From Kineosporia sp. NBRC 101731 (GTDB taxonomy: Bacteria; Actinomycetota; Actinomycetes; Actinomycetales; Kineosporiaceae), in the NCBI RefSeq assembly GCF_030269305.1, contig NZ_BSTC01000021.1, positions 23,050 through 87,049 of the forward strand: a stretch of 64,000 nt of DNA, given 5' to 3'. Both the position numbers and the translations under genes were made by a program. This document shows, piece by piece, positions 50,503 through 58,498 of the stretch (positions within the stretch are counted from its first letter, which is position 1; every line of letters begins with the position of its first letter). Below the pieces are notes generated by a model. The model had not been told where the DNA came from. It searched no databases and saw only the letters and a program-made list of their open reading frames with translations.

Positions 50503-51836
50503 GACGGTCTCGGGGAGGCGTCGTCGGTCAGCCCGGCGATGGAGGGCGCACACAGGGCGGCGGCCCCGCCACCCACGACGGTCAGGACGGCGATGGCCGT
50601 GAGTGCGCCCGACAGGTCGAGAGCATCGGTGAGGGGACCGGACAGGAGGGGACCGATCAGCAGGCCGATGGCATAGGCGATGTTGAAGAGGGCGTAGGCG
50701 CCGCCGAGCGCCGGTGGGCTGGCCTTGCCGCCCTGCACGCCGATCAGGGTGGTGGCGGGCGCCGCGATGAAGGCTGTGGCGGCCCCGAGCAGGGCCATGG
50801 CCAGGGCGACCGACCAGGTGCTGTCCGCGGCCCCGGCCCACCAGATCGACACCGCGCCGAACAGGACGCCGATGCCGGTCAGGAGCCGGTTGTCGACGGT
50901 GGCGACCAGGCCCCCGACGATCGGGTTGAGGGTGGCACCGACCACCACGGTGAGGGCGAAGAGCAGACCGATACGGGTGCTGTCGGCGGCGATGGTGTCG
51001 GCCAGGTGGAAGGGCAGCACCGGTTCCAGCGCCGCGATCAGCCCGGCCTGCACGATGATCAGGCCGACGACGGCCAGGGTGCCGGGTACGCGCAGCACGG
51101 TGGTGGGGCCGGCCGGGTCGTCGTTCTGCTGGTGCGGCAGTCGCGGGACCAGCATCAGCCGGGCCACGGCGTCGAGCAGGGCCACGACCGCGGCCACCAC
51201 GAACGGTGCGTGCGTGCCCCAGTGCGTGGCGATGAAACCGCCCAGCGGCGGGCCGGCGAGCACGCCCAGGGCGACCATGCTCATGGCCAGGCCCATCCAG
51301 CGGGCGCGGTCGGCCAGCGGCGTGACCATGGCGATGAGGGAGAGCCCGGCGACCCAGGACAGGCCTGCGGCGGCGCCCTGGAAGAGCCGCCCGACCAGCA
51401 GCAGCGGGTACGGCCCGCCGACGGCGAACAGCAGGGTGGCGGCGCCGAAGCCGATCAGCCCCAGCAGCAGCGGGGTGCGGGGGCCGTGCCGGTCGACCAG
51501 GCGCCCCGCGAACGGGGTGATGAGCAGCAGACTGGCGGCGTAGCTGGCGAACAGGATGCCGGTGCCGGTGGATCCCGCATCTTCCAGGGCGGGCAGCAGT
51601 GGCAGGACCGGGATGGCCAGGCCGTAGACCAGCATGTCGACGAACAGGGCCACGCAGACCACGGCGATGGCCGCGCCGCGGTACCGGGCGTGCGGATCCG
51701 GTGCTGCGTCTGGTGCTGAGTCTGTTGCTGAGTCTGGTGTTGTGGCAGGTGGTTCCGTGGTGCCGGGCGGTTGCTCGGCGTGGTGCAGCGAAACGGACAC
51801 CTCTTCCGTACGTGCCGGATCCCCGTCGGTGTTCAT
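50499..51836 (-). CDS. MFS exporter, drug:H+ antiporter-like
   Basis: This 445-aa major facilitator protein starts with a hydrophilic stretch, then AIAVVCVALFVDMLVYGLAI. The MFS motif A between TM2 and TM3 is GRLVDRHGPRTPLLLGLIGF, and the midpoint GGPYPLLLVGRLFQGAAAGL is typical of DHA1 exporters. It is followed by the MMPL gene and preceded by the TetR gene, all on the minus strand, so the TetR protein probably controls both exporters. Confidence 0.9.
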   Translation of the reverse strand: MNTDGDPARTEEVSVSLHHAEQPPGTTEPPATTPDSATDSAPDAAPDPHARYRGAAIAVVCVALFVDMLVYGLAIPVLPLLPALEDAGSTGTGILFASYAASLLLITPFAGRLVDRHGPRTPLLLGLIGFGAATLLFAVGGPYPLLLVGRLFQGAAAGLSWVAGLSLIAMVTPLADRARWMGLAMSMVALGVLAGPPLGGFIATHWGTHAPFVVAAVVALLDAVARLMLVPRLPHQQNDDPAGPTTVLRVPGTLAVVGLIIVQAGLIAALEPVLPFHLADTIAADSTRIGLLFALTVVVGATLNPIVGGLVATVDNRLLTGIGVLFGAVSIWWAGAADSTWSVALAMALLGAATAFIAAPATTLIGVQGGKASPPALGGAYALFNIAYAIGLLIGPLLSGPLTDALDLSGALTAIAVLTVVGGGAAALCAPSIAGLTDDASPRPS

Positions 51837-51917
51837 CGATCGCGCTCCTTCGGCCCGCCCCTGAAGAGGTCCCCCCTGGACGGGGGCAGGCCTTGCTGGT
51901 GAGTTGGTGGTGAGGGC

Positions 51918-52535
51918 TTATGCGGCGGTGACCGTTCTGAGGAGACGCTCGGCCAGGGCCCGGGACTGGGCGCTGTCGGGCAGGGGCGTCTCGCCGAGGG
52001 CGGCGCTGACGGTCACGCCGTAGGTGGTGCTGGCGATGAGGAACACCGCCGTGTCGAGATCGAGGGCCAGGGATTCCTGGGCGCTCAGTTCTTTGAGGGC
52101 GTGCCGGATCTGCTCCGACCAGCCGGACAGGGCCACCTGTTTTTCCGGCAGGCCCTCCTGCTCACCGGCCTCCCCGGTGGACTGGGGAGCCACGATGGTC
52201 GAGACCACGGCCAGGGTGCGGAACTCCGGATCCTCCCGGAGCGCGTCCAGATAGCCGGCCACGAACGCCACGAGGCGCTCGCGCGGGTCGGTGTCTTCGG
52301 CCTGCAACTGCGCGAACGCCGGGGCGGGATGGTCTTGCCAGGCCTGGGCCAGGGCGGCGTGCAGCAGGGCGGTCTTGTCGGTGAAGTGGTGGTGCACCGC
52401 CCCCCGGGTGACCCCGGCCTGCTCGGCGACGCCGACGAACGACGTGCCGTTCCACCCCTCGGAGGCGAAACGCTGCAGGGCCGCACGCAGGATCTTCTCC
52501 CGGGTGCGAGCAGCTTCCTCCGCCGTGTTCCGCAT
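51918..52535 (-). CDS. TetR-family transcriptional repressor
   Basis: This 205-aa repressor has the TetR HTH: ARTREKILRAALQRFASEGW, NGTSFVGVAEQAGVTRGAVH and HHFTDKTALLHAALAQAWQD. Its C-terminal half is a helical ligand-binding domain. ATG 52535 was chosen because an 8-8-8 palindromic operator begins at that base. It should repress itself and the exporters downstream and probably responds to the cluster product or an intermediate. Confidence 0.92.
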   Translation of the reverse strand: MRNTAEEAARTREKILRAALQRFASEGWNGTSFVGVAEQAGVTRGAVHHHFTDKTALLHAALAQAWQDHPAPAFAQLQAEDTDPRERLVAFVAGYLDALREDPEFRTLAVVSTIVAPQSTGEAGEQEGLPEKQVALSGWSEQIRHALKELSAQESLALDLDTAVFLIASTTYGVTVSAALGETPLPDSAQSRALAERLLRTVTAA

Positions 52536-52558
52536 ACATACAGTCTTGCATGTATGTA
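52535..52558. promoter_or_regulatory. TetR operator palindrome overlapping the start codon
   Basis: TACATACA and TGTATGTA are perfect 8-bp arms with an 8-bp spacer. The left arm includes the first base of the TetR start codon, so repressor binding would block its own transcription or a leaderless transcript. It also faces the RiPP operon 195 bp away. Confidence 0.8.
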
Positions 52559-52753
52559 ACGAGGGTGTCCAACGGGCCGTCCGAGTGGGTGAGGGGTGGC
52601 CCGGGGTTTTCCGTGGGGAAGAACAACGGCTGGTGCTGGCGCCCGGCCGACACCCGCCCACCTAACCTGGAAATCCACGCACCGCAGACGAAAACGACTG
52701 CTGGGGCGAGGAGTACGTCCACCATTTCCGGCTTGGACCGCCCTGGAGGACAG

Positions 52754-53797
52754 ATGACCACAACCGCCCCGGTGATCGGGACCGGAGACGCCTGCCTGAC
52801 CCGGGTCGGCCCGGGTCTGGTCACCCTCGGCAGCGCCGCCCGCACGCTCGAGGTCAGGGCGGACGACGAGGTGGCGGCCGAACTGCACCGTCTGATCGAC
52901 CAGGTGCTCCCGCTCTTCGCGTTCCCCTCCGCACCGGGCGAGCTGGATCCCGGCGACCTGGAGCTCTACGACAAGTACCGCGAGCTGATCGAGCGCCTCG
53001 ACCTGGTGCGCACGCCGCGGGCGGAGGTGCTGGAGCGCATGATCACCCCGGCGCACAGCGGGCTCTATCGCTACCTGGCCCGGCACAGCAGCGCGCCGGA
53101 CGAGCGCTTCCTGGCCGTCCTCGATCGCCAGGTGGTGCTGCACGGGCCCACGGCCTACGTGCGGCGGCTGTCGCGCATCGTCTCCGAGCAAGGGCTGGCG
53201 GTCGAGGTCGGTCTGGACTGGCGCCCGGGTGATCCGCTCCCGCAGCCGGCCCCGGGCGAGAACGGTGTCACCGTGATGGTGGCGATGCAGGGGGGTGCGT
53301 CGGTGGCCGACTGGCGGGCGGTCAATCAGGCCCATCAGAACAGTGGACGTCTGTGGGCACCGGTGCTGGTCACGCCGGCGGACGTGCGGCTGGGCCCGTG
53401 GACGGCGCCCGGGGAGTCAGCGTGCCCGACCTGCCTGGAACGGGGTGGGGCAACGGATTCCGGATCGCTGGTTCCGGCCTGGTCTGCGGGGTCTGCGGGG
53501 TCTGGGGCATCTGGGGGTCGGGTGGGTGCCTCGTCGGTGGGTGCTGCCTCGTCGGTGGGGGCTGCCTGGGCGGCGTGGGCGACCACCCAGGCAGCGATGG
53601 TGCACTGGACCGGAGGCGTGCTGGCGCACCTGCTGCTGCGGATCGCCGCCCCGACCGGGCCGAACCACCCGTGGGGCAGCCTTTTCACGCTCGACGCGGA
53701 CCGGATGCGGCAGGAGTCGGTGCGGGTGTGGCGCGATCCGGCCTGCCCCGACTGCGGTGTCAGCGGCCTGCGCACCCCGGCCTGGCGGGACCTGTGA
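52754..53797 (+). CDS. Stand-alone ThiF/E1-like RiPP leader-binding protein (ocin-ThiF type)
   Basis: This 347-aa protein is first in the TOMM operon. The pattern suits E1-like partner proteins of YcaO cyclodehydratases, which bind the precursor leader: an N-terminal wHTH-like region with LDLVRTPRAEVLERMI, then VVLHGPTAYVRRLSRIVSEQ, and two CxxC pairs (CPTC and CPDC) forming the structural zinc site. Between the pairs is a Gly/Ser/Ala-rich stretch (GSAGSGASGGRVGASSVGAA) from short repeats. ATG 52754 follows GGAGGACAG. A second E1 domain exists in the YcaO fusion, so this one may serve another leader or step. Confidence 0.8.
   Translation: MTTTAPVIGTGDACLTRVGPGLVTLGSAARTLEVRADDEVAAELHRLIDQVLPLFAFPSAPGELDPGDLELYDKYRELIERLDLVRTPRAEVLERMITPAHSGLYRYLARHSSAPDERFLAVLDRQVVLHGPTAYVRRLSRIVSEQGLAVEVGLDWRPGDPLPQPAPGENGVTVMVAMQGGASVADWRAVNQAHQNSGRLWAPVLVTPADVRLGPWTAPGESACPTCLERGGATDSGSLVPAWSAGSAGSGASGGRVGASSVGAASSVGAAWAAWATTQAAMVHWTGGVLAHLLLRIAAPTGPNHPWGSLFTLDADRMRQESVRVWRDPACPDCGVSGLRTPAWRDL
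53530..53565. repeat. 18-bp repeat, 2 units, in the ThiF-like gene
   Basis: Two 18-bp units GCCTCGTCGGTGGGTGCT and GCCTCGTCGGTGGGGGCT encode ASSVGA blocks in the loop between the CxxC pairs. Shorter GTCTGCGGG repeats lie just before. Confidence 0.7.
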
Positions 53798-53946
53798 CCG
53801 CCGGGGCAGGTGCCGGTGTCGGAGCCGGTGCCAGTGCCGGTGCGGTGACGACGAAGACCGCCATCCTCCTTGTTCGTGATCAGGCAAACTGTTCCCGGGG
53901 AAGTGGGGGCACCTCCCGGCCCGCCCAGGGCTGGAGGATTGCATGA
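53794..53946 (+). CDS. Possible small ORF, 50 aa, coupled between RiPP genes
   Basis: The GTG at 53794 overlaps the stop of the ThiF-like gene, and the TGA overlaps the ATG of the SagB-like gene. The frame starts MTAGAGAGVGAGASAGAVTT and then reads through the palindromic repeat (LVRDQANCSRG), like the C-termini at 30524 and 33586. It may be only a bridge for ribosomes rather than a functional protein. Confidence 0.3.
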   Translation: MTAGAGAGVGAGASAGAVTTKTAILLVRDQANCSRGSGGTSRPAQGWRIA

Positions 53947-53954
53947 TCACGAAC
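53872..53954. repeat. Full copy of the dispersed palindrome with a long centre
   Basis: The outer arms GTTCGTGATCAGGCAA (53872-53887) and TTGCATGATCACGAAC (53939-53954) are inverted copies with one mismatch, enclosing 51 bp that include CCCGGGG. The right arm supplies the start ATGATCACGAACGAA of the SagB-like gene. Confidence 0.8.
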
Positions 53955-55550
53955 GAAGGAGTGGAGAGGCGGCCGGCGAACGCGCCGGGCCGCCGCACCA
54001 GCTCGACCGCCGTCGACCACGACGCGGTTCTGGCTGGTCTCGGCCTCGCCGCCCGGGTTCTGCCGCCGCCCTGGCCGATGCCCGCCCACGTGCTCGCGCT
54101 GGTGGACCGGCGTCATGCGGGGGAGGGCAATGCCCTGCGGGCCGGAGCGGTGCCGATGCGGGACCTGGTCGCCGCCCCTGATCGCGCCGAGGCCGAGATG
54201 CTGGCGCTGGAAGCCGGATTCGCTGTCCGCCTGTCCACCCCTCAGGAAACGGCTTTCATCGGAGCGGCGGCGGACGAGGACGGGGCGGTGCTGCGCTCGC
54301 TGCTGCGGGCGCTGGAGGTGTTCGCCGTTCCCCGCCACCCCTGGGAGCCGGACGGACTGCGGTCGGTGGTGGTGGGCGTCCTCAAGCATCTGGGGCCCGT
54401 GACCTTCTCGGCCGGGCGGGCCGGTGCGGATCTGTTCCAGGTGGTGGCGACCCGCACGGACGGGACCGTCGGCCGTGGGTGGGGTCGGTCACGGGAAGAG
54501 GCCGCCTCACGTGCCGTTTCGCGTCTGGTGGAGGTGCTCGCGGGCCGGCCGCAGATCAGCCCGCTCGAGGTGGCCGGTGGTGATCTGCCGATCCGTGACT
54601 TCCTGCGGGAGAACGGACGCGCCGCTTCCTGGCGGGTCGTGCACGCGGCGGACGGTCGGGTGGTCGTGCAGACCCGGCTGAGAAAACCCGTGCCGCAGCA
54701 ACCCTGGTCGGCCCAGGCCCCGCACCAGCTGAATCTGTCCGTCCCGGACGAGCGGGTCCGGATCTCCCGGCTCTATCACGAGAACTCCAAGCTCCACCGG
54801 AACTTCCGCGACCTGCCACCGGTCGACCTGGCCACCGTCACCCCCGGGTTGCAGACCGTGGTGGCGCAGGCCGCGCGGGTGGTCGCTCCCGGCACCCCTG
54901 AGATACGGCTGCCCCGACGCGACCGGCAGCGCTCGCAGAAGAGTCTCGACCGGGTGCTGCGCAGTCGCCGGTCGTGGGCCGGGATGGACGATGCGTCCAT
55001 GACTCTCGACGATCTGGGGCATCTGCTGGACAGTGCGATCGGTGTCACCGGCAGCTGCGGCCTGCCCGACTCAAAGGTGCGGATGCCGATGCGTGCCTTC
55101 CCGGCCTCCGGCGGGCTGTTCTCCACCGACGTGTACGTCTATGCCCGCCGGATCGAGGGTCTCGCGTCGGGGGTGCACTACTACGAGCCGATGCGGCACA
55201 GCCTGCATCACGTGCGGGCCGACTGCGACGACGAGGAGGTGCTGGAGAACATCGGTTACCCGGCCCGGGCCCGGCAGGCGGCCGCGGTGCTGGTGTTCGC
55301 CGCCTCGTTCCGCCGTCTGCAGTGGAAGTACTGGGAAAGGGCCTACCGGATGGTCCATCTCGACTGCGGTCACCTGGCCCAGAATCTGATCCTGGTGGCC
55401 GGCTCGATGGATCTGGTGGCCCACCCGATGATCGCCTTCACCGACGACTACTTCGACCGTCTCACGGGCGTCAACGGCCAGGACGAGGCCGTCATCCATC
55501 TGACCCTGCTCGGCCCGGCGCGGGCCGACAACCCCCGGCCGAAGGAGTGA
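53943..55550 (+). CDS. SagB-type azoline dehydrogenase with an extra N-terminal domain
   Basis: This 535-aa protein has a C-terminal FMN nitroreductase-like SagB domain (about 310-535): VLRSRRSWAGMDDASMTLDD, then FPASGGLFSTDVYVYARRIE and YRMVHLDCGHLAQNLILVAG. SagB enzymes oxidise azolines to azoles in thiazole/oxazole peptides. The N-terminal 300 residues are not the usual wHTH; they contain VVATRTDGTVGRGWGRSREE then AASRAVSRLVEVLA, faintly like the GKG/ExxxR region of YcaO. Its start (MITNE) comes from the palindromic repeat. It is followed 2 bp later by the cyclodehydratase. Confidence 0.85.
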   Translation: MITNEGVERRPANAPGRRTSSTAVDHDAVLAGLGLAARVLPPPWPMPAHVLALVDRRHAGEGNALRAGAVPMRDLVAAPDRAEAEMLALEAGFAVRLSTPQETAFIGAAADEDGAVLRSLLRALEVFAVPRHPWEPDGLRSVVVGVLKHLGPVTFSAGRAGADLFQVVATRTDGTVGRGWGRSREEAASRAVSRLVEVLAGRPQISPLEVAGGDLPIRDFLRENGRAASWRVVHAADGRVVVQTRLRKPVPQQPWSAQAPHQLNLSVPDERVRISRLYHENSKLHRNFRDLPPVDLATVTPGLQTVVAQAARVVAPGTPEIRLPRRDRQRSQKSLDRVLRSRRSWAGMDDASMTLDDLGHLLDSAIGVTGSCGLPDSKVRMPMRAFPASGGLFSTDVYVYARRIEGLASGVHYYEPMRHSLHHVRADCDDEEVLENIGYPARARQAAAVLVFAASFRRLQWKYWERAYRMVHLDCGHLAQNLILVAGSMDLVAHPMIAFTDDYFDRLTGVNGQDEAVIHLTLLGPARADNPRPKE

Positions 55551-55552
55551 CC

Positions 55553-57709
55553 ATGGTGAAACCGGCTCTGGACGACGAGATCGTGCTCTCCCCGGGGACG
55601 CACGTACACGCGGTGGACGACGACAGCGGCTTCCTGGAGGAATCCGGCGGCGTCCGGCGGATCCAGGGCGAGCACCTGGGGGCGGCCGTCAGCGAGGTGC
55701 TCGGTGTCCTGACCGTGCCGCGGCGGGTCGGTGAGGTGCTCGACGGCGTGCGCGACCTGTCCCGCGACCAGGCCCTGACCTGGCTGTCGGACCTGCTGGA
55801 GGCGGGGTTGGTGCGGCCGGGACAGCCCGTGGCCCGTACCACGGTGCAGGTGTGCGGCGACGAGGCCCTCACCGCCTGCGCCCGGGTGGCCCTGCCCGCG
55901 CACGCCCGGGTGGGCGCCGACGACGCCGATCTGGTGCTGGTGATCGCCGATTCGCTGTACGACGCGCGGGCCGAGGCCCTGGCCCGGGACTGCGTGCGGC
56001 GGGGCAGCGCGTTCCTGGTGGCCGGCGCCGATCCGGGACGCGGGGCGTTCGTCACCCCGGTGTGGCGGCCGGGCGAGCGGCTGGCCTGCTACGAGTGCGT
56101 CCGCACCCGCCTGCACGCGAACGCCCCCACCGGGCGCACCCGCTGGGAGTACCAGCAGAGCCTGTCCGGGGGCGGCGTCAGTTCGGGGCGTGGTCCGGTC
56201 GGTGTGGCCGGTGCCCTCGGGGTGGCTGCGGTACTGGCCGGGGTGCGGGCGGCAGCCTGGCTGAACGATACCGACGGGCCGCAGGACGACCTGATCTGGA
56301 TCGGTGACGACCTGACCGCCGGACACCGGCCGGTGTTGCCCGTCCCGACCTGTGCCTGGTGCGATCAGCAACAGGTGGGGCTGGATCGGGTCGAGCCGAC
56401 CGGGCTGCTCGCGGCGGTGGACGACGTGGCGGGCATCGTGCACTCGGCCACGGTGCGCCTGGCCGAGTCCGGGCCGCGCGTGCATCTGGGTGGCAGCGTG
56501 GCGGCGGACAACAGCCTGGTGCGGCCCTCGTTGCGGGTCACCCTGAACGGGGGCGCCGGATTCACCCGCAGCGCGGCATTGCTCTCCACGGCCGGGGAGA
56601 GTGTGGAACGGTACGCGGCCGGCATCTGGCGCCGCGAGGACCTGCTGGTCGCCCGGCACGACGATCTGGTCGAACCTGCCGTTCACCCAGGGGAATTCGC
56701 GCTCTACTCCCCGGAACAGTACGCCGACCCGGCCTTTCCCTACCGGCCCTTCACCGCCGCGGACGTGGTGCGCTGGACGCGGGCCCGCCGGCTGCGGGAC
56801 GGGGCGGCGGTCTGGGTGCCCGCCTCGACCGTGTACCTGCCCTACCGCAGGGTGCGGGAGGAGGACGAGTTCGCGCCGTCGATCTCCACCGGTCTGGCCG
56901 CGGGCCCGGGGCACACCGCGGCAGTGCTGTCCGGCCTGCAGGAGGTGATCGAGCGCGACGCCCTGGCGATCTCCTGGCTGCACCGGCTGCCGCCCCGCCC
57001 GGTGTCTCCCGAGGTCGTGGCCGCCTCACCCCGGGTGGCCGAGCAACTGGCCCTGGGCACCTCGTGGACGGTCGACTTCCACGACCTGTCCCTGGATCTG
57101 GACCTGCCGGTGGTGGCCGCGGTGATGCGCTACCGGCGGGACCGGGAAGACGTGCTGTCGTTCGGCAGTGCCTGCCGCGGCGACCTGGCCGGGGCCGTGG
57201 AGAAAGCGTTCCTGGAGGCGGCGCAGGGGCTCACCTACGTGCGGCGGCTGCTGCGCACCTTCGCGGACTGGCAGGCGGCCCCGGACTTCTCCGACGTCGA
57301 CGAGTTCAACAAGCACGCCATTCTTTACACCAAGTACCCGCACCTGCGGGAGCGGGCCGGCTATCTGCTGCACGGGCCCCTCACGCGTCGTCCCGCCCGG
57401 CTTCCCACCCGACGTCCCGACCCGGCACCGGACAGCGACCAGGCGCTGCTGGACTCGGCCGTGCGGCAGCTGTCGGAGGCCGGTCACGAGGTCTACGTGG
57501 TGGACCTGACCACCCCCGACGTGGCGGCCCTGGGCGTGAGCGTGGTGCGGGTGCTCGTGCCGGGCCTGCAGCACCTGTCCGGCAGTCACGCCCTGCGGTT
57601 CCTCGGTGGTCGCCGGCTGAAGGAGATGCCTCTGCGACTGGCCCGTTCCGAGGGACACGAGCCGTCAAGCAGTCAACCGGACAACCCTTTTCCCCACCCC
57701 CTACCGTGA
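55553..57709 (+). CDS. TOMM cyclodehydratase, E1-YcaO fusion
   Basis: This 718-aa heterocyclase fuses an E1-like domain (about 1-290) with a YcaO domain. The E1 part has zinc CxxC pairs CYEC and CAWC and ends near DDVAGIVHSATVRL. The YcaO part shows the ATP/Mg sites STAGESVERYAAG (about 344-356) and GLQEVIERDALAISWL (about 459-474), plus AFLEAAQGLTYVRRLL. The last residues NPFPHPLP contain the C-terminal PxPxP motif of azoline-forming YcaO enzymes. It should convert Cys/Ser/Thr of the precursor into azolines with ATP. ATG 55553 follows GAAGGAGTGACC. Confidence 0.93.
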   Translation: MVKPALDDEIVLSPGTHVHAVDDDSGFLEESGGVRRIQGEHLGAAVSEVLGVLTVPRRVGEVLDGVRDLSRDQALTWLSDLLEAGLVRPGQPVARTTVQVCGDEALTACARVALPAHARVGADDADLVLVIADSLYDARAEALARDCVRRGSAFLVAGADPGRGAFVTPVWRPGERLACYECVRTRLHANAPTGRTRWEYQQSLSGGGVSSGRGPVGVAGALGVAAVLAGVRAAAWLNDTDGPQDDLIWIGDDLTAGHRPVLPVPTCAWCDQQQVGLDRVEPTGLLAAVDDVAGIVHSATVRLAESGPRVHLGGSVAADNSLVRPSLRVTLNGGAGFTRSAALLSTAGESVERYAAGIWRREDLLVARHDDLVEPAVHPGEFALYSPEQYADPAFPYRPFTAADVVRWTRARRLRDGAAVWVPASTVYLPYRRVREEDEFAPSISTGLAAGPGHTAAVLSGLQEVIERDALAISWLHRLPPRPVSPEVVAASPRVAEQLALGTSWTVDFHDLSLDLDLPVVAAVMRYRRDREDVLSFGSACRGDLAGAVEKAFLEAAQGLTYVRRLLRTFADWQAAPDFSDVDEFNKHAILYTKYPHLRERAGYLLHGPLTRRPARLPTRRPDPAPDSDQALLDSAVRQLSEAGHEVYVVDLTTPDVAALGVSVVRVLVPGLQHLSGSHALRFLGGRRLKEMPLRLARSEGHEPSSSQPDNPFPHPLP

Positions 57710-57713
57710 TCAT
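57705..57713 (+). repeat. Core of the dispersed repeat at a gene junction
   Basis: CGTGATCAT, only the 9-bp core, contains the stop of the cyclodehydratase and lies before GGAGGAACC, the ribosome site of the next gene. Could be chance; listed because of its position. Confidence 0.3.
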
Positions 57714-57724
57714 CTGGAGGAACC

Positions 57725-58498
57725 ATGACCTATCTGGCGCCCCGGCAGGTGGTCGACACCGTGTTCGGCCGGGAGTTCGACGACACCGACGACCTGTCCG
57801 AGGCCTTCGCCCGCAACGTCACCAGCGAGCTGCTGGCCGGCACCACCACCGAGATCGGTTTCCGGGCCGAGGTGATCGGTGACAGCGGGCTGAAGGTGAT
57901 CGTCCGCAGCACCACCCAGGGCCTACAGGGCGAGGCCACGATCAGCCACCGCTTCTACTTCATCGACCGCGAGGAGATCCGCACCCGCCTGCACCAGGTC
58001 TCGCCGGAGCACCCCGAGGCCGAGACCGAACTACTGGTGCTGCTGCCCGACGGTGTGGACCGGGACTACTTCCACGCCGCGGTGCACGACTCCCACGACC
58101 GGCTGCTGGCCGTGCAGGCCGTGGTCTACGATCGGCAGGGCCGCAACACCCGGTACCCGTTCCGCCCTGCCCTCGTCTCGGACATCCGTGCGGTGCGGGC
58201 CGAAACCAGCGTCGTTTCCTCCGGAACCGGCTCGCCGGAGGCCCGTTTCACGCTCGATGTGGAACCGCAGGAGCGCGACCGGGAGATCGCCGTGCTCTGG
58301 GAGTCGATGGGGCTGATCCTGCGCTACCCGGTCGCGCTCGTCGCCGGGCAGACCCAGGTGTCGGTCGGGGTGTCGCTCGGGCCGGACGGTCCGCTGGCCA
58401 CCGGTGACTGGGTGCTCATCGCGGTCGACGAGAACGAGGGCTTCATCACCCAGGCCCTGTTCGTGATGAGCCCGGCGGCCTCGCATGTGCCCGGCTGA
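57725..58498 (+). CDS. Unknown protein in the TOMM operon
   Basis: This 257-aa cytoplasmic protein has no recognised domain or signal peptide. It is rich in beta-strand patterns: TEIGFRAEVIGDSGLKVIVR, ATISHRFYFIDREEIRTRLH, VLLPDGVDRDYFHAAVHDSH and ILRYPVALVAGQTQVSVGVS. Start ATG 57725 follows GGAGGAACC. The gene overlaps the M16 peptidase gene by 14 bp. Its fixed place between the cyclodehydratase and the peptidase suggests a core cluster function such as an accessory or docking protein. Confidence 0.7.
   Translation: MTYLAPRQVVDTVFGREFDDTDDLSEAFARNVTSELLAGTTTEIGFRAEVIGDSGLKVIVRSTTQGLQGEATISHRFYFIDREEIRTRLHQVSPEHPEAETELLVLLPDGVDRDYFHAAVHDSHDRLLAVQAVVYDRQGRNTRYPFRPALVSDIRAVRAETSVVSSGTGSPEARFTLDVEPQERDREIAVLWESMGLILRYPVALVAGQTQVSVGVSLGPDGPLATGDWVLIAVDENEGFITQALFVMSPAASHVPG

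Noticed and set aside
48031..50676. 881-aa open frame on the plus strand
   Set aside because: Exact antisense shadow of the MMPL transporter gene, low-complexity HHDQ-rich translation, no ribosome site.
52550..52753. N-terminal extension of the ThiF-like protein from ATG 52550
   Set aside because: The extension starts inside the TetR operator, has no conserved pattern, and a strong ribosome site precedes ATG 52754.
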